Origin: Ancylobacter sp. SL191
GTDB taxonomy: Bacteria > Pseudomonadota > Alphaproteobacteria > Rhizobiales > Xanthobacteraceae
DNA length: 64,000 bases
Reading direction: 5' to 3'
Assembly (NCBI RefSeq): GCF_026625645.1
Contig: NZ_CP113056.1
Coordinates: forward strand, 3,819,001 to 3,883,000
Below, one piece after another: positions 8,181 to 19,668 of the stretch. The notes beneath the pieces are model-generated. The model saw only the letters and a list, made by a program, of their open reading frames with translations, was not told where the DNA came from and did no database searches. The translations under genes and the position numbers were made by a program. The stretch's first letter is position 1; every line of letters starts with the position of its first letter.

Positions 8181-9203
8181 TCAGCGGATCGGCGGGGCGT
8201 ACTGCAGGCCGCCCTTGCTCCACAGCGCATTCACGCCGCGGGCCAGCTTGAGGGGGGTGCTGGGGCCGACATTCTTGTCGTACATCTCGCCGTAATTGCC
8301 GACGCCCTTGACGACCTGATAGGCCCAGTCATTGCCGATGCCCATGCCCTCGCCGAACTTGCCTTCGGTGCCGAGCAGGCGCTTGACCTCGGGATTGGCC
8401 GAGGACTTGAGCTGATCGTCGACGTTCTTCGAGGTCACGCCGAGTTCTTCAGCGTTGAGCTGGGCGAACAGCACCCACTTCACGATGTCGAACCACTGGT
8501 CGTCACCATGCGCGACCACAGGGCCGAGCGGCTCCTTGGAGATGATCTCCGGGAGAACGATATGGTCGTCCGGGTTCGTCAGCTTCAGACGCTCGCCGGC
8601 GAGGCCCGAACGGTCGGTGGTGAGCACGTCGCAGCGGCCGGCGTCATAGGCCTTGACCACTTCGTCGTTGGTGGCGAAGGCGATGACTTCATAGGTCATG
8701 TTGTTGGCGCGGAAGAAGTCGGCGAGGTTCTGCTCGGTGGTGGTGCCGGTCTGCGTGCAGATCGAGGCGCCCGAGAGCTCCATGGCCGAGTTCACCTTCT
8801 TGTCCTTGCGGATCATGAAGCCCTGGCCGTCATAATAGGTCACGCCGGTGAAGTTGAGACCGAGCGAGGTATCGCGCGTGATGGTCCAGGTGGTGTTACG
8901 CGACAGAATATCGATGTCGCCGGACTGCAGCGCGGTGAAGCGATCCTTGGCCGACAGAGGCGTGTACTTGACCTTGCTGGCATCGCCGAACACCGCTGCG
9001 GCAACGGCGCGACAGAAATCCACGTCGAGGCCGGTCCAGTTGCCCTTGTCGTCGGGCGTCGAGAAACCGGGCAGACCCTGGCTGACGCCGCACTGGATGA
9101 AGCCCTTGGACTTCACCTGCTCGAGCTTCGTCGCAGCCTGCGCACCGGTGGCCGCGAGGCCAAGGGCGCCCGCGACGGCAAACGTGGAAATGAGGCGTTT
9201 CAT
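8181..9203 (-). CDS. aapJ: General L-amino-acid ABC transporter, periplasmic binding protein
   Basis: 340 residues. A Sec signal peptide (MKRLISTFAVAGALGLAATG, cleavage after AQA near residue 23) is followed by a family 3 solute-binding protein with VSQGLPGFSTPDDKGNWTGLDVDFCRA, the ligand-binding ALQSGDIDILSRNTTWT block and TGTTTEQNL. These are diagnostic of AapJ/BztA, which binds a broad range of L-amino acids. The ATG at 9203 has AAAGAAGG upstream. A longer frame to 9272 adds a non-signal N-terminus and was rejected. It is the first gene of aapJQMP, divergent from metC, an arrangement known in rhizobia. The probable sigma-54 promoter at 9277-9292 points to nitrogen control. Confidence 0.94.
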   Translation of the reverse strand: MKRLISTFAVAGALGLAATGAQAATKLEQVKSKGFIQCGVSQGLPGFSTPDDKGNWTGLDVDFCRAVAAAVFGDASKVKYTPLSAKDRFTALQSGDIDILSRNTTWTITRDTSLGLNFTGVTYYDGQGFMIRKDKKVNSAMELSGASICTQTGTTTEQNLADFFRANNMTYEVIAFATNDEVVKAYDAGRCDVLTTDRSGLAGERLKLTNPDDHIVLPEIISKEPLGPVVAHGDDQWFDIVKWVLFAQLNAEELGVTSKNVDDQLKSSANPEVKRLLGTEGKFGEGMGIGNDWAYQVVKGVGNYGEMYDKNVGPSTPLKLARGVNALWSKGGLQYAPPIR

Positions 9204-9235
9204 GTGTGCAGCCTTCTTTACTGGTTCTGAGCTGA

Positions 9236-9263
9236 CGTTCCGCTCGTGGCTCCGAACGGAACG
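9236..9263 (-). promoter_or_regulatory. Inverted repeat in the aapJ leader
   Basis: CGTTCCG-N14-CGGAACG, a 7-bp perfect inverted repeat between the probable sigma-54 promoter and the aapJ start. It could be a leader hairpin or a protein-binding dyad. No family assignment is possible from the sequence. Confidence 0.35.
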
Positions 9264-9276
9264 TTGCGACAATTAA

Positions 9277-9292
9277 AGCAATTCACATGCCG
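9277..9292 (-). promoter_or_regulatory. Probable sigma-54 (RpoN) promoter for aapJQMP
   Basis: Read on the minus strand the site is CGGCATG-N4-TTGCT, against the consensus TGGCACG-N4-TTGCW. The invariant GG and GC dinucleotides are present with the required 10-nt spacing between them. Transcription would start about 12 nt downstream, leaving a leader of roughly 60 nt before the aapJ ATG at 9203. Nitrogen control of aap operons is established in rhizobia. The promoter itself is inferred. Confidence 0.55.
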
Positions 9293-9477
9293 CCACATGC
9301 CGGGCAAGCGCGGCACGGTCTGCCCCCTTCGTCTATATCCGCCGGGCACCGTGCTATAGGATGCTGCGGAAGACGCGGGAGCCATCAGAACGCCGTATTC
9401 CCCCACGGTCAAGCGCAACCCGTCCTCCTCCACGACCACCCCACTGGCATCAAGATACCGACGAGCGATTTCTCAGC

Positions 9478-10671
9478 ATGGCCTCAGTTCGCAAAGACGC
9501 GCCACCCGCCACGTATTCCCTGGAAACCGACCTTGTGCTCCTCGGGCGCGATCCGGCGCGGTTTGACGGCTTCGTGAATACGCCGATCGTGCGCGGCTCC
9601 ACCGTGCTGTCGCCGACGGTTGCCGACCTTGAGGGTCACACGGGCCGCTACACCTATGGCCGGCGAGGCAACCCCACGGTCGAGGCGCTGGAACAGGCGC
9701 TCACGCAGCTTGAAGGCGGCGCCGGCGTGGTGCTCACGCCGTCCGGCCTGTCGGCGGTCAGCGTCGCGCTGCTCTCCGTGCTGCAGGCAGGCGACCACCT
9801 CTTGATGACGGACAGTGCCTATCTGCCGACGCGCCAGTTCTGCAACGGTGTGCTGCGCCGCTACGGCGTCGAGACGACCTTTTATGACCCGCTCGTCGGG
9901 GTGGGCATCGCCGGGCTGATCCGGCCGAACACGCGGGCGGTGTTCCTGGAGTCGCCGGGCTCGCAGTCCTTCGAGGTGCAGGACGTCCCGGCGATTATCG
10001 AAGCGTTGCGCGGCACCGACATACTGACGTTGATCGACAATACCTGGGCGACGCCGCTGTATTTTCGCCCGCACGATGTCGGGGTGGACATCTCCATCCA
10101 GGCCGGCACCAAATATCTGAGCGGCCATTCCGATCTGAACATCGGAACGATCTCCGCCACGGCGCGCAGCTATCCGCGCGTGAAGCAGACCCATGGCGAC
10201 CTCGGCATCACTGTCGCTCCCGAAGACGCCTTTCTAGGCGCGCGCGGGCTCCGCACCATGGCGGTACGCCTTGCCCGGCATCAGGAATCCGCGCTCACCG
10301 TGGCCCGCTGGCTTGCATCCCGGCCGGAGGTGCTTCGGGTGCTTCATCCCGGCCTTCCGGAGCACCCCGGCCATGCGCTGTGGAAACGGGACTTCAAAGG
10401 CGCGACCGGGCTGTTCAGCATCATTCTCCAGCCTGTGCCGAAGGCGGCGGTCGATGCCTTCCTCGACAGCCTAGCCTTGTTCGGCCTCGGCTATAGCTGG
10501 GGCGGGTTCGAGAGCCTGGCGATCCCGTTCGATTGCCGCACCTATCGCACGGCGACGCAGTGGGAGCCGGGTGGCCCCGGCGTGCGCATCCATATCGGGC
10601 TCGAAGATCCGGTGGATCTCATCGCCGACCTCGAACAGGGCTTCGGCCGGCTGCGCGACGTGGCGGGCTGA
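9478..10671 (+). CDS. metC: Cystathionine beta-lyase
   Basis: 397 residues, Cys/Met metabolism PLP-dependent family. It converts cystathionine to homocysteine, ammonia and pyruvate. Visible are the RYTYGRRGNPTVEALE segment near the N-terminus, the PLP-binding IDNTWATP and the Schiff-base lysine in QAGTKYLSGHSDLNIG (about residue 210). TKYLSGHSD is the MetC/cystathionine beta-lyase form of this loop. The ATG at 9478 gives a normal family start (MASVRKD). The longer frame from 9361 adds a Pro/Arg-rich stretch and overlaps the promoter region, so it was rejected. No strong Shine-Dalgarno is visible. It is divergent from aapJ, a neighbourhood conserved in rhizobia. Confidence 0.9.
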   Translation: MASVRKDAPPATYSLETDLVLLGRDPARFDGFVNTPIVRGSTVLSPTVADLEGHTGRYTYGRRGNPTVEALEQALTQLEGGAGVVLTPSGLSAVSVALLSVLQAGDHLLMTDSAYLPTRQFCNGVLRRYGVETTFYDPLVGVGIAGLIRPNTRAVFLESPGSQSFEVQDVPAIIEALRGTDILTLIDNTWATPLYFRPHDVGVDISIQAGTKYLSGHSDLNIGTISATARSYPRVKQTHGDLGITVAPEDAFLGARGLRTMAVRLARHQESALTVARWLASRPEVLRVLHPGLPEHPGHALWKRDFKGATGLFSIILQPVPKAAVDAFLDSLALFGLGYSWGGFESLAIPFDCRTYRTATQWEPGGPGVRIHIGLEDPVDLIADLEQGFGRLRDVAG

Positions 10672-10673
10672 CC

Positions 10674-12449
10674 TCAGCCGCCCGTGCGCCGGTAAACGGA
10701 GAGGCGGACGGCGCGCCCGTCCGCATAGGCGATGCCGCCAATATCGGCGGTGCGCTCGAAACGCAGACCCAGCGCTTCGGCGCGCCGCACGAAACGAACT
10801 TCCTGCCGACGCTCGATCAGCACGACATGGCAGCCACCCTCGCGCAGGAAGTCGGCGGCGGCGGCCCCATCCATGAAGCGCACCTTGCCCGGCAGCAAGA
10901 AGGGCAGGCTCGGCTCGTTGTAGCCGGCAGCCCCGACCACCAGCGGTTCGCTATCGGTGGGGCAGCTCTCGCGGGCGATGGCGGCGACAACACGCGGCGA
11001 GACCCACAGGCTGGCCATTTGCGGCAGCAGGAGCTGCATCACGCCGAAGCCCGAGATCAGCATGCCGACGACCGCGAGCAATGCTGACTTCTCGACGCCG
11101 TACTCGCGCACGGCGGCAGCCGCCGTCACGAGCGCGAAAAAGCCGAGCAGCAGCAGCAGCCAGGCGAGCAGGCTGGTGGTACGGTCAAAAATAGCGAGGC
11201 CGAGCAGCGCGGAGACCGCGATAAAGGCGCCGATCACCGGCCACAGCCAGAGCACGCGCACGAGGCGCGGCCCGCTCAGCGCCATCGCCCCCCGCTCGAT
11301 CGCGATGGCGATGGCAATGGCAACGGCCGGGAACAGCGGCAGCAGATGTGCGGGAAACTTCGTCGGGATGAGGTCGAGCACGGCCCAGGCCGGCACGACC
11401 CAGGCGAGGAGCAGCCGCATCGTGCGCAGCCGGCGGGCTTTCCACAGCATGGGCGCGGCCAGCACCGCAAGCGGCGCAGCCGGCCAGAACATACCTCCAA
11501 ACGCGACCAGCAATGTGCCCGGCAGCGGTCCTGTGCCCTGGAAGGACGGTGATACCCGCCCCATCATGGCCCGCGCCGCCGAGGCCACGTTGCTGTCATC
11601 CATGCCGAAATGGCGCAGCAGGTACCAGACCAGCCCGACAAGGCCGCAGAGAGCTAGGCCCACGACGGGAAAGGTGACACGCAACGCACGAAAGGAACGA
11701 TCCACAGCGACAAGCGCCAGCAGCGTCATCAACGGGTAGAACAGCGCCATGAGCCCGCGCGAGAATAGCGCGACGGCGAGCGAACCCCACAGAATGGCCA
11801 CGAGCGCGCGCGGGGCGCCCGTCGGCAACAGACTGTCGGCCTCACGGGCCTGCGTCGGCAGATAAAGCCGGGCGAGCGCACCGAGCATAGCCGCGGCCGC
11901 GGAGAGCATGACGGCATCCGCAACGGCAAGGCGCGCCGCCACACCCACGGCGGCCGAGGAACCCAGCAGAATGGCCGCCAGCAGCGCCCCACGCCGTCCG
12001 GTAAAGGCGAGCGCCGCCCAGAAGGTGAGCAGCACCGCCGCAATGGCCGCCAGCAGCGAGGGAAGACGGTAGAGCCAGATCGTGTGATCGGCATTCCTGA
12101 CGCCTGCCAGCTGGGCGGCACCAACCAGCGCGGACTGCACCCAATACCAGCCCAGCGGGCGGGTATGCGCGCTTTCGCTGCCGATCCGGGTTTCCGCGAG
12201 CTGCCCGGTATCCACCATTTGCCGCGAGATCAGCGCAAAGCGCGCCTCGTCCCGGTCAAGAACGGGAGTGGCAAAGAAGCCGGGGAGGAAAGCGACGAGG
12301 CACAGCAGGACCAGCAACAGGACGCATCGCATATTGGTCCGGGACGCGCCATCGACGAGGCCAACAAGGCGGCTTGCGAGCCTTAGACCGCGCAGCGGCG
12401 CGCGTGTCATGGCGGAACTTTCGTCCCACAGGGCCTCAGGCTTCATCAT
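10674..12449 (-). CDS. ArnT/PMT-family glycosyltransferase (membrane protein)
   Basis: 591 residues, strongly hydrophobic, with about 11-12 predicted membrane helices and a short C-terminal periplasmic region. The first periplasmic loop has VLDRDEARFALISRQM, the DEAR-type signature of GT-83/ArnT-like transferases whose acidic residue is catalytic, followed by RPLGWYWVQ. Such enzymes move a sugar from an undecaprenyl-phosphate carrier to lipid A or another envelope acceptor in the periplasm. The true donor and acceptor cannot be read, and no arn or pmr genes are nearby, so the gene symbol is withheld. GGACGAG lies just upstream of two adjacent ATG codons. The stop is 2 nt from the metC stop (convergent). 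Confidence 0.75.
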   Translation of the reverse strand: MMKPEALWDESSAMTRAPLRGLRLASRLVGLVDGASRTNMRCVLLLVLLCLVAFLPGFFATPVLDRDEARFALISRQMVDTGQLAETRIGSESAHTRPLGWYWVQSALVGAAQLAGVRNADHTIWLYRLPSLLAAIAAVLLTFWAALAFTGRRGALLAAILLGSSAAVGVAARLAVADAVMLSAAAAMLGALARLYLPTQAREADSLLPTGAPRALVAILWGSLAVALFSRGLMALFYPLMTLLALVAVDRSFRALRVTFPVVGLALCGLVGLVWYLLRHFGMDDSNVASAARAMMGRVSPSFQGTGPLPGTLLVAFGGMFWPAAPLAVLAAPMLWKARRLRTMRLLLAWVVPAWAVLDLIPTKFPAHLLPLFPAVAIAIAIAIERGAMALSGPRLVRVLWLWPVIGAFIAVSALLGLAIFDRTTSLLAWLLLLLGFFALVTAAAAVREYGVEKSALLAVVGMLISGFGVMQLLLPQMASLWVSPRVVAAIARESCPTDSEPLVVGAAGYNEPSLPFLLPGKVRFMDGAAAADFLREGGCHVVLIERRQEVRFVRRAEALGLRFERTADIGGIAYADGRAVRLSVYRRTGG

Positions 12450-12516
12450 GCTCGTCCGATTCGAGATGACGGGAACATAACAGAAGGCCGGAGGCGCCGC
12501 CGAGACCGCGACGATG

Positions 12517-14802
12517 TCACATCAGCGCATCAAGCGGGCCGGGAGCGCCATAGGAGGCGAGTTCGGGGCTCCAGCCCTTGAGCAGCGCAGGGACGCGGGA
12601 GGCCGGCAGTGCCTTGGAGTAGAGAAAGCCCTGCGCAAAGTCGCAGCCATTGGCCCGCAGATAGGCTGCCTGTGAGAACGTCTCAACGCCCTCGGCCACG
12701 GTCTCAATGCCAAGACTCTGACCGAGATTGATGACGGCGCGCACGATGGCGGCATCGTCGATATCGTGCTCGATGTCATGCACGAAGGAGCGGTCGATCT
12801 TGATGCGATCAACCGGAAACTGCTTCAGATGGCTCAGTGACGCGAAGCCGGTGCCGAAATCGTCGAGTGCGATGCGGATGCCGGCCTGATTGAGGATCTG
12901 CAGGCTCTGACGGACCATCTCCGTTCCACGGCCAAGGAACACGGTTTCGGTCACCTCTATGGTGAGCCGCTCCGCGCCGAGGCCCGCGAGGTCGAGAGCG
13001 GTAAGCACGCGTTCCGGCAACTCGCCATGGGCGAATTCGGGTGAGCTGACATTGATCGCGACATGCCCATACTCGCAGCCGAGCGCGGTCCACTGTGCCA
13101 TGTCGCGCGTGGTCAGCTGCAGCAGACGCTCGCCCATCTCGACGGACAGATGGGGATCCTCGAAAATCGCGCTGAACTCCTGCGGCCCCAGCACGCCGCG
13201 ACGCGGATGCCGCCAGCGCAGCAGCGCCTCGAAGCCGACAATGGCTCCGGTCGAGAGCGACACTTTCGGCTGATAGAAGGGCTGGAACTCCCCGTTTTTC
13301 AAACCAAGCCTGACGCGGGCGGCTAGTTGCACGCGGTTCTCGGTCGCCTTCTGCATGCGCGGATCATAGCCGATCGCAATGCCCCGACCGGCGGATTTGG
13401 CGCGATAAAGGGCGATGTCCGCGTTCTTCAGTAGGGTGGAAGGGTCGGTACCATGATCCGGCGCCACGGTCACACCGATGCTGCCGCGGCAGGACAGAGA
13501 GGTGCGCCGATACTCGAAGGGCAGGCTCAGCGCGGCAAGGATGCGTTGCGCGACGATCATGCCGTCATCGGCATTTTCCATGCGCGACAGCAGCACGATG
13601 AACTCGTCGCCGCCGAGCCGCGCCACCGTGTCCAGCTCCGACACACTCGCCATGAGCCGCCGCGCCACCTCGATGAGGAGCGCGTCGCCGGCATCGTGGC
13701 CAAGGGTGTCGTTGACGTCCTTGAACTGGTCCAGGTCGACCAGCAGTACCCCGACATAGCCCCCGCTGCGGCGCGCGCGGCGCAGGGCAATATCCAGCTT
13801 GTCGCGCATGAGCCCCCGATTGGGGAGGTCGGTGAGCGCATCATGATTGGCCATGTGCCACATGCGCTGCTCGGCCTGCTTGCGCTCGGTCACGTCCTGC
13901 ATGATGCCGAAGGCGCGCGCAGGGACGCCGTCCTCGATCTCCAGTTCGCAGCTCTGGCGGATCAGGCGGTGTTGGCCCTGGGCGTTGACGAAGGGCAGCT
14001 CCATCTCGAACGCCTCGCCCGTGCGCAGGGCATGCACGAATTTGCGCCGGAAGTGACGCCGCGCCTCAAGCGGGAAGTGGGCCAGTGCGAGTTCCTCGGT
14101 CGGCTCGCTGGTGGGTGGCAGACCGTAGATGCGGTAGACACCGTCCGACCAGCTGAGGCGGCGGGTGGCGACGTCCAGTTCCCAGCCGCCAACCTTGGCG
14201 AGCCTCTCCGTCTGCGCCAGCAGGGTCTGCCGCCGCCACAGCTCGCGACTCTGCATTTCCAGCAGGCTCTGGCTGGTCCGGCGGTGCTCGAGTTCCCTCT
14301 TGGTTCGACGCGTCGCCTCATGCAAACGGAACTGATCGACGATTATCTTCGTGAGATGCAGCACGATCTCGCGCTCATCGGACGCCAATTCGCGCGGCTC
14401 GGGCCCGAACATACAGAGCGAGCCGATGTTAAGCCCCGGACGCAGCGCAATGGGTGAGCCGATATAGAAACGGATATAGGGATCGCCGACGACATAGATA
14501 TTGTCGCGAAAACGCGGATCGTCCCGTGCATCCGGGACCACCAGCATTTCCTCGGTCATGAGAGTCCAGGTGCTAAAAGAGTGTGCCCGTGACGTGCCTT
14601 CGGCCTGCCCAAAACCCGAATTCGCCTTGAACCACTGGCGATCCCGGTCGACCAGACCAATGCAGGCCGATGGCAGGTTGAACATCTTGCGCGCGAGAAC
14701 GCACACCCCATCCAGAACGGCGGAGGGCGGCGAGTTCAGTATGTCGAGCGCGTGCAGTTCTGCTAGCCTTTCCGCCTCATTCTCGGGAATCGGAAAGGAC
14801 AT
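12517..14802 (-). CDS. Cyclic-di-GMP bifunctional signalling protein (GAF-PAS-GGDEF-EAL)
   Basis: 761 residues, no membrane segment. Domain order is GAF (about 25-165), a linker helix (165-190), PAS/PAC (about 195-310, ending in GIMQDVTERKQAE), GGDEF (about 315-480) and EAL (about 500-745). The cyclase signature is intact (LGGDEF, 397-401) and so is the phosphodiesterase signature (EALLRW, E525), with ETVAEGVET further on, so both activities are possible. The position five residues before GGDEF that would carry the RxxD inhibitory I-site reads SELD, so product inhibition there is probably absent. The cytosolic GAF and PAS domains suggest sensing of a small molecule or redox/light cue. A weak AGGTG precedes the ATG. 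It is the gene next to ureG with a 135-nt gap, and I see no reason to place it in the urease operon. Confidence 0.88.
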   Translation of the reverse strand: MSFPIPENEAERLAELHALDILNSPPSAVLDGVCVLARKMFNLPSACIGLVDRDRQWFKANSGFGQAEGTSRAHSFSTWTLMTEEMLVVPDARDDPRFRDNIYVVGDPYIRFYIGSPIALRPGLNIGSLCMFGPEPRELASDEREIVLHLTKIIVDQFRLHEATRRTKRELEHRRTSQSLLEMQSRELWRRQTLLAQTERLAKVGGWELDVATRRLSWSDGVYRIYGLPPTSEPTEELALAHFPLEARRHFRRKFVHALRTGEAFEMELPFVNAQGQHRLIRQSCELEIEDGVPARAFGIMQDVTERKQAEQRMWHMANHDALTDLPNRGLMRDKLDIALRRARRSGGYVGVLLVDLDQFKDVNDTLGHDAGDALLIEVARRLMASVSELDTVARLGGDEFIVLLSRMENADDGMIVAQRILAALSLPFEYRRTSLSCRGSIGVTVAPDHGTDPSTLLKNADIALYRAKSAGRGIAIGYDPRMQKATENRVQLAARVRLGLKNGEFQPFYQPKVSLSTGAIVGFEALLRWRHPRRGVLGPQEFSAIFEDPHLSVEMGERLLQLTTRDMAQWTALGCEYGHVAINVSSPEFAHGELPERVLTALDLAGLGAERLTIEVTETVFLGRGTEMVRQSLQILNQAGIRIALDDFGTGFASLSHLKQFPVDRIKIDRSFVHDIEHDIDDAAIVRAVINLGQSLGIETVAEGVETFSQAAYLRANGCDFAQGFLYSKALPASRVPALLKGWSPELASYGAPGPLDALM

Positions 14803-14937
14803 TTCGCACCTGGTGAGGCGGGCGGGAGCAGAGCCGTTCGGAACAGGGCGGGTGATCAGCCGCAGCCCAGCTCCAATACAGGCGGTTCAGAAGATACCGT
14901 CATTTCACCACCAACGTGACGGCGCGACAATAGTCGC

Positions 14938-15579
14938 TCACTCCGCCGCGGGGCGCTCCGTCGCGACCAGCCCACCGGCTTCCTCGATGAAGCGCGCGAC
15001 ATCGGCCACGCCCTTACCCTCGCGGATATTGGAGAAGACGAAGGGCCGTCGGCCGCGCATGCGCTGGCTGTCGCGGTCCATCACCTCAAGCGACGCGCCA
15101 ACGAAGGGAGCGAGGTCGATCTTGTTGATGACGAGCAGGTCCGAGCGGGTGATGCCCGGCCCCCCCTTGCGCGGGATCTTCTCGCCCGCCGAGACGTCGA
15201 TCACATAGATGGTGATGTCCGCCAGTTCCGGCGAGAAGGTCGCGGCAAGGTTGTCGCCACCCGACTCGATCAGAATGAGGTCGAGTCCCGGGAAGCGCCC
15301 GCGCATCTCGGCCACGGCCGCGAGATTTGCCGAGGCGTCCTCGCGGATCGCCGTGTGCGGACAGCCGCCGGTCTCGACGCCCATGATCCGATCCGCCGGC
15401 AGCGCGCCGGCGCGGGTCAGGATTTCCGCGTCTTCCTTGGTGTAGATGTCATTGGTGATGGCGCAGAGATCGTAGCGATCGCGGAAGGTCCGGCACAGCG
15501 CCTCCATCAGCGCCGTCTTGCCGGAGCCGACGGGCCCGCCGATGCCGACCCGAAGCGGTCCTGTGGCTTGCCTGGTCAT
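14938..15579 (-). CDS. ureG: Urease accessory GTPase
   Basis: 213 residues of the SIMIBI GTPase family. It couples GTP hydrolysis to nickel insertion into apo-urease together with UreF, UreD and UreE. Visible are the P-loop GGPVGSGKT (residues 14-22), the nickel-binding CPH motif in ETGGCPHTA, the switch region [11 protein letters not shown] and the guanine-specificity NKID. The length is normal. GAGGGGAC precedes the ATG. It is the last gene of the urt-ure unit, 18 nt after ureF. I see no strong terminator in the 135 nt before the next gene. Confidence 0.95.
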   Translation of the reverse strand: MTRQATGPLRVGIGGPVGSGKTALMEALCRTFRDRYDLCAITNDIYTKEDAEILTRAGALPADRIMGVETGGCPHTAIREDASANLAAVAEMRGRFPGLDLILIESGGDNLAATFSPELADITIYVIDVSAGEKIPRKGGPGITRSDLLVINKIDLAPFVGASLEVMDRDSQRMRGRRPFVFSNIREGKGVADVARFIEEAGGLVATERPAAE

Positions 15580-15597
15580 TCAATGTCCCCTCACCTG

Positions 15598-16302
15598 TCA
15601 GCTCCTGAAGAGCCGCGTATACTGTGTCTCATGGCGCATTGAGGCGATGTCGGATGCAAGCGCGCTGCCGCCGAGGCGCTCAAGCGATTCACTCGCTGCC
15701 GTCACAGCCACCTCGCGCACGACCGGCGTCACCGCGGCCATGGTCCGGTTGCCGTCGCTCTGGCCGAGCGGCACCAGCCGCACCGCGGCGGAGATGAGAT
15801 TCGCCGCGACGGCGCCAAGATAGGCGGACAGCGTCGCCGGCAGCGGCAAGCCATGCGCCGCAGCAGCTATGCCAACGGCGGCGGGATAGGCGACGCGTCC
15901 GCTCCAGATATCCGCCAAGCGATCCAGAACCGGGGCGGGCCACGCCAGGCGCGTCGCGGCGACGAAGGCATCCCCCTGGTTCAACGTCTCCATCTGCCGT
16001 TCGCGCGAGGACGCGAAGGCGGCGGCGAGTTCGAGCAGGTCGCGCAAGGCAGTGTCGTCGCCGCTGGCCGTTGCCCGGTAGGCATGGGCAAGGAGGACGG
16101 CGTCGGTGAACGGGCCGCCGTGGTGAAGGAGATCGTCCACCCAGCTGATGAGGCCATGAACATTGCCAACCGCGCCCGTCTCCACCGCCCATTCAAGAGC
16201 GTGCGAATAGGCAAAGGCGCCGACCGGGTAGGCCGGCGACAGCCAAACGAATAAAGGCAGCAGGTCCGTGGCCGGCGCCACCGCCCCCTTCGCCCCGCTC
16301 AT
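15598..16302 (-). CDS. ureF: Urease accessory protein UreF
   Basis: 234 residues, almost entirely helical. It acts with UreD as the platform that recruits the UreG dimer to apo-urease. Recognisable parts are the N-terminal WLSPAYPVGAFAYSHALEWAV, the central SSRERQMETLNQGDAF and the conserved C-terminal MRHETQYTRLFRS, which ends the protein exactly as in the family. The ATG lies 9 nt after the ureE stop codon and the ureG start follows 18 nt downstream, so the three genes are tightly coupled. Confidence 0.93.
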   Translation of the reverse strand: MSGAKGAVAPATDLLPLFVWLSPAYPVGAFAYSHALEWAVETGAVGNVHGLISWVDDLLHHGGPFTDAVLLAHAYRATASGDDTALRDLLELAAAFASSRERQMETLNQGDAFVAATRLAWPAPVLDRLADIWSGRVAYPAAVGIAAAAHGLPLPATLSAYLGAVAANLISAAVRLVPLGQSDGNRTMAAVTPVVREVAVTAASESLERLGGSALASDIASMRHETQYTRLFRS

Positions 16303-16311
16303 GCGCGTTCC

Positions 16312-17091
16312 CTAATGGCCGTGGCGATGGCCGGCCGCATGGCCATGATCGTCATGCGTGTGGTCGCCATGCTTGTGCTCATCGTGCGCGTGATGGTCAT
16401 GAGCATGGTCATGACCGCAGCCGCAGCCGGCGTCGTGCTCATGCTTATGCGCCGCGCCATGATCGTGCACATGCAGCACGTCGCGCGCCGGAGCATGGTC
16501 GTGATGCTCATGGTCGTGATGCGCGTGACCATGATGTTCATGGCCATGGTGCTCATCATGCGCGTGGTCATGACCGCAGCCGCAGTCCTCGCCATGGGCG
16601 TGATGATGTCCATGATCGTGGTGACCATGATCGTGGTTCGCATGGCCGTGCGCCTCGGCCGCCTCGTAGGCACCGCCCTCAGGCTCGAACGCCGCCTCGA
16701 CGATGGAAACTGTGGCGCCGAGGCCGCGGGCCATGTCCTCGAGGACGGAATCACGCGCGATGCGGATGCGGTCGGCCAGCAATTCGGCCGGCACGTGGCG
16801 GTTGCCGAGATGCCAGGCGAGACGCGCGAGATGATGCGGATCCTGCGCCACGATTTCTGCGACCGGCTCTTCAGCGGCAGCGACAGCGACTATGCGGCCA
16901 TCATCAAGCAATAGGCCGTCCCCGTTCTTCAGACGAGTTGCGTCTTCCAGATCGAGCAGGAACGCCACGTCGCCCTCCCCGCGCATGGCGATGCGGCGGC
17001 GGTGGCGGCCGTCATGCGGCAGCACGACGCGATCAGCGGCGCTGGCGGCCTCCCAGCTGCCGGCGGGCAGGATCGAACGGGCACGGATCAT
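16312..17091 (-). CDS. ureE: Urease accessory protein UreE with a long His-rich nickel-binding tail
   Basis: 259 residues. The first 145 or so form the two UreE domains (peptide-binding, then metal-binding, with the conserved [11 protein letters not shown] containing the dimer-interface nickel His). From about residue 150 to the end runs a tail of roughly 110 residues with about 47 histidines by my count, many aspartates and two [10 protein letters not shown] modules. Ordinary UreE tails have 10-15 His, so this could store many nickel ions per dimer. The ATG at 17091 has GAGGAG 7 nt upstream, and the longer frame to 17121 was rejected. The opposite strand of the tail gives a Met/Val-rich open frame that is only a shadow. 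The gene sits between ureC and ureF. Confidence 0.93.
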   Translation of the reverse strand: MIRARSILPAGSWEAASAADRVVLPHDGRHRRRIAMRGEGDVAFLLDLEDATRLKNGDGLLLDDGRIVAVAAAEEPVAEIVAQDPHHLARLAWHLGNRHVPAELLADRIRIARDSVLEDMARGLGATVSIVEAAFEPEGGAYEAAEAHGHANHDHGHHDHGHHHAHGEDCGCGHDHAHDEHHGHEHHGHAHHDHEHHDHAPARDVLHVHDHGAAHKHEHDAGCGCGHDHAHDHHAHDEHKHGDHTHDDHGHAAGHRHGH

Positions 17092-17195
17092 GGTCAGTCT
17101 CCTCGGAGCATGTCCCCGCAAAGGTGGTGTGCCATTGCGGCGATGCCATGCCCCGGCTGATGGATTTCGGCAGGCGCGTGCGCGCCTGTCGATGC

Positions 17196-18908
<1,713 letters not shown>

Positions 18909-18955
18909 GGCGTTTCCGTTCGGCAATCGGGCGAGCGCGAAAAAGGGAAGCCGGC

Positions 18956-19576
<621 letters not shown>

Positions 19577-19668
19577 CGGTCAGGTCTCCGGCTGTGCAGG
19601 CAATGCGGGGTGGTTTCGGCGCGGGGCGGCACGACCATGCATCAGAGGTGCCATAGCGTACGGTGGCA

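Noticed and set aside
16315..16914. 199-codon Met/Val-rich open frame on the plus strand opposite ureE
   Set aside because: It is the reverse complement of His (CAY) and Asp codons of the UreE tail, which gives ATG and GTC repeats. No independent start signal or family similarity.
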